From JBDTDV01 sp039922875 (GTDB taxonomy: Bacteria; Actinomycetota; Actinomycetes; Actinomycetales; Microbacteriaceae), in the NCBI GenBank assembly GCA_039922875.1, contig JBDTDV010000052.1, positions 1 to 51,331 on the forward strand: 51,331 bases of DNA. Direction: 5' to 3'. The translations under genes and the position numbers were made by a program. Position 1 is the first letter of the stretch, and each line of letters begins with the position of its first letter. Below the pieces are notes generated by a model that saw only the letters and a list, made by a program, of their open reading frames with translations, did no database searches and was not told where the DNA came from. Of the stretch, positions 48,667-51,331 are shown in pieces.

Positions 48667-49265
48667 CAAAGCTCGTGCTGGTACGCCACGCCGAAACCAT
48701 CTGGCACGAGGAGAATCGGTACGCTGGCAGTTCTGACATCGGCTTGACCACGCACGGCCTCGAACAGGCACAGGCCCTGGCCCGCTGGGCGGCGAGGGCC
48801 AATCTCGTCGCGGTCTACTCGTCTGATCTCGCCAGGGCGGTACGCACAGCCAGGCTGGCCGCCGCGGCATCCGGCCACAGCCTGATCACCGATCCCGCGC
48901 TACGCGAAGTCGACTTCGGCCGGGGCGAGGGCCTGACCCGAGCAGAGATGGCCAAAGAGTTTCCGGAGGACCTCGCACGGTTTCTCCAGCGGCCGGCTAC
49001 GGTGCCACTTCCGGGTGGCGAAAGCGGTCACACGGCACTGGGGCGAGCACTACCGGCGCTGCGGGCGATTTCGGATCGTCACGATGGGACGGTACTCATC
49101 GTCATGCATTCGACCCTCGTGCGGCTCGCGCTGTGTGCGCTACTCGGTCTGGATCCTGACCGATACCGACGGATCCTCCCGGCCGTCGCCAATTGCGCAC
49201 TGACCACCGTCTCGCTGCGGGACGACGGCACACAGCTGCTCGGGTACAACGTTCCGGTGATCTAA
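48663..49265 (+). CDS. Histidine phosphatase family protein
   Basis: A 200-residue phosphoglycerate-mutase-like phosphatase. The catalytic RHAET (LVLVRHAETIWHEENRYAG), YSSDLARAVRTA and a second VMHSTLVRLALC with the partner His form the active site. The EVDFGRGEGLT segment is common in phosphatases of this family. It starts by ATGA overlap with the FGGY kinase. The substrate is probably a sugar phosphate, perhaps the product or a toxic side product of the kinase; this is inferred from context only. Confidence 0.85.
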   Translation: MTKLVLVRHAETIWHEENRYAGSSDIGLTTHGLEQAQALARWAARANLVAVYSSDLARAVRTARLAAAASGHSLITDPALREVDFGRGEGLTRAEMAKEFPEDLARFLQRPATVPLPGGESGHTALGRALPALRAISDRHDGTVLIVMHSTLVRLALCALLGLDPDRYRRILPAVANCALTTVSLRDDGTQLLGYNVPVI

Positions 49266-49353
49266 GGCTCCGGTGGACTGGGTCCAAGCGGCCCGGGTAC
49301 CGGTGGCTCAGGACGCGCGGGCCCGGGTGGTGGCGATGCACACGGTTCCACGC

Positions 49354-49911
49354 TTAGCTGCGCAGGTAACCGGATTTGAACCGCACCAGTGGTCCTGCGT
49401 CGAACGAGGTGGCCCGCCCCATGGCCAGCACCTCCCCGACGAAGAGGGTGTGTGTCGCCACCTCGTGCATGGCAGTGGTACGCAACTCGAACCAGGCGAT
49501 GGCGCCGCGGATCAGCGGCGGCGCCCCGGGCTCGCGGCGGAAATGCGGGATCTGCCCAAGCAATCCGACCAACGGCGTTCCGGGTTGGCCCAGGGTGTCA
49601 GCGATCGCGGTCTGCTCGGCCGAGAGCAGGCTCAGGCCCCACCGCTCGGATTCGGCCAGCGCCTCCGCGATCCGTGACAGGGAGTACAGGCTGACCACCA
49701 TGGTCGGTGGATCGTAGGAGATGGAGAGGTAGTCCGTTACCGTGACGGCGTTGTCCCAGCCGCGGTGTACCGCGGAAACAACCGCCGCACCCTTGGCCGC
49801 GTTTGCGCTCAACTGCTTGTAGGCATCCTGATCGGCCGACGTCGCGCCGGTGGCCGAAAGGATGTGCTCGGTCCAGTTCTGGTCGTTGCCGATGCTCGTC
49901 ACAACACTCAT
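49354..49911 (-). CDS. Flavin reductase-like FMN-binding protein
   Basis: A 185-residue flavin reductase domain protein with KGAAVVSAVHRGWDNAVTVTDY, SYDPPTMVVSLYSLSRI and FVGEVLAMG, typical of NAD(P)H:FMN reductases that feed two-component monooxygenases. ATG at 49911 is preceded by AAGGGGG; the longer frame is unsupported. It follows the cupin gene on the same strand after 34 bases. No monooxygenase partner is adjacent, though two LLM enzymes are encoded earlier in the window. Confidence 0.83.
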   Translation of the reverse strand: MSVVTSIGNDQNWTEHILSATGATSADQDAYKQLSANAAKGAAVVSAVHRGWDNAVTVTDYLSISYDPPTMVVSLYSLSRIAEALAESERWGLSLLSAEQTAIADTLGQPGTPLVGLLGQIPHFRREPGAPPLIRGAIAWFELRTTAMHEVATHTLFVGEVLAMGRATSFDAGPLVRFKSGYLRS

Positions 49912-49945
49912 TTTGCCCCCTTGCGCGCTACGCCGACATTCGTCG

Positions 49946-50482
49946 TCAGTGTTGGCCAAACGGTGGTGGGCCCAGCAGCTCGATGCCGCCGTTCTTCAGT
50001 GCCGAGGCGTTTACCCGGTCGAAGTCGACGACTCCGGAGGGCGACGCTCCGGTCGCGATCGGGTCGCTGGCATCCCAATAGAACGCCTCGCAGACGCCGG
50101 GGGTGTGCAGGCACAGCATCCGCACTACCGGCGAGACCACCAGAAAGGCGTGCGGCACTCCACGGGGGGCCACCGCCAGCCCGCCGGCCGCGATGTGATC
50201 CTCACGACCGTCCATGTGCATGATGATCTCTCCCTCGAGGATGTACATGCTCTCGTCCGACTCGGGGTGGATGTGCAATGGGGTGGCCTTGCCCTGGTCC
50301 ATCGCATCCTCGAAGAGCAGGAACGCACCGCGGGTCTCTGCGGCTCTCGCTTTCCAGGTGTGCACTCCTCCGCCGTAAAACCAGCGGCGTTCGCCGTCGT
50401 CAGCCCCTCGGATGATCGGAGCTGGGATATCCGCCGCGTCTGTCGGCGTCTGTGCCGTTGCTGAAGTCGTCGCCGCGTTCAT
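49946..50482 (-). CDS. Cupin domain protein
   Basis: A 178-residue single-cupin protein. The metal-binding motif is PLHIHPESDESMYILEGEIIMHMDG (His, His, Glu pattern), with a later PHAFLVV His, as in quercetin-dioxygenase-like cupins. Catalytic role unknown. Start at 50482 (ATG) is preferred; a longer frame reaching 50557 crosses the operator. It is the first gene of the cupin-flavin reductase pair and divergent from a TetR regulator, its probable controller. Confidence 0.8.
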   Translation of the reverse strand: MNAATTSATAQTPTDAADIPAPIIRGADDGERRWFYGGGVHTWKARAAETRGAFLLFEDAMDQGKATPLHIHPESDESMYILEGEIIMHMDGREDHIAAGGLAVAPRGVPHAFLVVSPVVRMLCLHTPGVCEAFYWDASDPIATGASPSGVVDFDRVNASALKNGGIELLGPPPFGQH

Positions 50483-50513
50483 AATGAGTCTTCTCTCTTC
50501 GGCATTTCGGTTC

Positions 50514-50546
50514 ATGGTACAGCAGTACCATATGGTCTTATGGTAC
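50514..50546. promoter_or_regulatory. TetR-type operator with three ATGGTAC half-sites
   Basis: ATGGTAC (50514-50520) and GTACCAT (50525-50531) form a perfect inverted repeat with 4-base spacing; a third ATGGTAC lies at 50540-50546, followed by a partial CCAT at 50554-50557. The cluster fills the 73-base gap between the cupin and TetR genes, so it can control both. Confidence 0.7.
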
Positions 50547-50555
50547 AACGATGCC

Positions 50556-51209
50556 ATGAAGGCGTCAATTACACTTGGCCACGTGCCAACCTCCTATGAG
50601 CTCGTCGGTCGGGTCGGCCAGAAGGCCCGCACCCGCGCGGCCCTGATCACGGCCGCGCGTGAGCTGGTCGCTCGCGGTGACACACCGACCGTGGCGGCCG
50701 CCGCAGCATCCGCTTCGATTTCGCGCACCACCGCGTACCGCTATTTCCCCACCCAGCGCGAGCTGCTGGTGGCCGCGCATCCGGAGACGGTGACCACCTC
50801 GATGTTGCCGGCGGATCCCCCACTGGACCCGGCTTCGCGGTTGGACGCCGTGGTGCACGCGTTCACCACCCTGATCATCGATACCGAGGCGCAGCAGCGC
50901 ACGATGTTGCGCCTCTCGTTGGAGGACTCTCCGGCGCAGCCCGCCTCCCTTCCACTTCGCCAGGGCCGGGCGATCGGCTGGATCGCCGAAGCGCTTGAAC
51001 CGCTGCGCGACGAATTGGGCAGCCGCCGCCTGCACTCACTCGCGCTGGCCATCCGAAGCGCCATCGGCGTCGAGGCGCTGGTCTGGCTGACCGATGTGGC
51101 ACAGCTTTCCCGGTCGGAAGCTCAGGAACTGATGTGCTGGTCGGCGCACAGCATGTTGCGCGCCGCGCGCGAGGCAGGGCCGCCCACGCAAGCCCGCCAC
51201 GACCAATGA
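50556..51209 (+). CDS. TetR-family transcriptional regulator
   Basis: A 217-residue repressor. The helix-turn-helix is in ARTRAALITAARELVARGDTP, TVAAAAASASISRTTAYRYF and PTQRELL, the usual TetR arrangement, followed by an all-helical ligand domain. ATG at 50556 adjoins the operator cluster and has no ribosome site, so the mRNA may be leaderless; a GTG at 50583 is the alternative. It is divergent from the cupin-flavin reductase genes, its likely targets. Confidence 0.87.
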   Translation: MKASITLGHVPTSYELVGRVGQKARTRAALITAARELVARGDTPTVAAAAASASISRTTAYRYFPTQRELLVAAHPETVTTSMLPADPPLDPASRLDAVVHAFTTLIIDTEAQQRTMLRLSLEDSPAQPASLPLRQGRAIGWIAEALEPLRDELGSRRLHSLALAIRSAIGVEALVWLTDVAQLSRSEAQELMCWSAHSMLRAAREAGPPTQARHDQ

Positions 51210-51242
51210 CGATGCGGGAAACGCACCGATAAGCTGGCGGCC

Positions 51243-51331
51243 ATGCGGAAGTTCGTCTGCGCCACCTGCGGAGTCCAGTTCAGCCCATCGGATCAGCCGC
51301 CGCGGGCATGCCCGATCTGCCAGGATCAGCG
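51243..51331 (+). CDS. Zinc-ribbon protein N-terminus, probably MBL-fold hydrolase, partial
   Basis: Only 29 codons are present; the gene runs off the right edge. Two CxxC pairs, CATC and CPIC, form a rubredoxin/zinc-ribbon-like knuckle (FVCATCGVQFSPSD, ACPICQDQ). I recall this N-terminus on actinobacterial metallo-beta-lactamase-fold hydrolases, but the catalytic part is not visible, so the call is tentative. Confidence 0.5.
   Translation, partial: MRKFVCATCGVQFSPSDQPPRACPICQDQ

Noticed and set aside
1..51331. Mobile elements, attachment sites, CRISPR arrays, tRNA or rRNA genes
   Set aside because: No transposase or integrase frame, no regularly spaced repeats and no recognisable tRNA or rRNA were seen; a dedicated tRNA scan was not possible.

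Overview
The window is GC-rich DNA from a high-GC Gram-positive bacterium. Long GC-rich reading frames, many ATGA stop/start overlaps, GTG/TTG starts, coenzyme F420 genes and the protein families present point to an actinomycete, most likely order Micrococcales (Microbacteriaceae-like). That placement is inference; no rRNA is present. The window reads as a chromosomal catabolic region: no tRNA, rRNA, insertion sequence or CRISPR array was recognised.

Region 1 (1-12.1 kb), purine catabolism: the end of urate oxidase, 8-oxoguanine deaminase divergent from a guanine deaminase, the xanthine dehydrogenase operon xdhA-xdhB-xdhC, a xanthine/urate-type NCS2 permease, a MobA-like molybdenum cofactor nucleotidyltransferase, an SDR oxidoreductase and an NCS1 nucleobase transporter. 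Together these take guanine and xanthine to urate and beyond.

Region 2 (12.5-28.3 kb), hydantoin/pyrimidine/ureide use with an F420 insert: a LacI regulator, hydantoinase 1 with an N-carbamoyl-D-amino acid hydrolase, a proposed F420-0 ABC importer with cofE and an F420-type oxidoreductase, then a beta-ureidopropionase-like nitrilase, hydantoinase 2, a second luciferase-like oxidoreductase, an M20 carbamoylase/allantoate amidohydrolase, a second NCS1 transporter and an IclR regulator. A LacI-type palindrome recurs upstream of four of these units.

Region 3 (28.4-37.4 kb), ureide and glyoxylate assimilation: malic enzyme, malate synthase, an uncharacterised CitE/HpcH-like protein, ureidoglycine aminohydrolase (allE), then hydroxypyruvate isomerase, tartronate semialdehyde reductase and glyoxylate carboligase. 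Glyoxylate from purine breakdown is directed to malate/pyruvate and to glycerate.

Region 4 (37.4-51.3 kb), mixed functions: a Cys-rich possibly leaderless small ORF ahead of a winged-helix regulator, a fatty acid desaturase with a hairpin over its ribosome binding site, an L,D-transpeptidase, MarR, a DNA alkylation repair operon (ogt, ECF sigma, ogt, tag, alkA), an MFS exporter, an FGGY kinase with a histidine phosphatase, and a flavin reductase/cupin/TetR group with a clear operator. The window ends inside a zinc-ribbon protein.

The most interesting systems are the F420-0 salvage cassette, the LLM oxidoreductase in a reductive-pyrimidine-type operon that lacks a recognisable dihydropyrimidine dehydrogenase, the alkylation operon containing a sigma factor, the Cys-rich leader ORF, and the unexplained CitE-like protein in the ureide operon.
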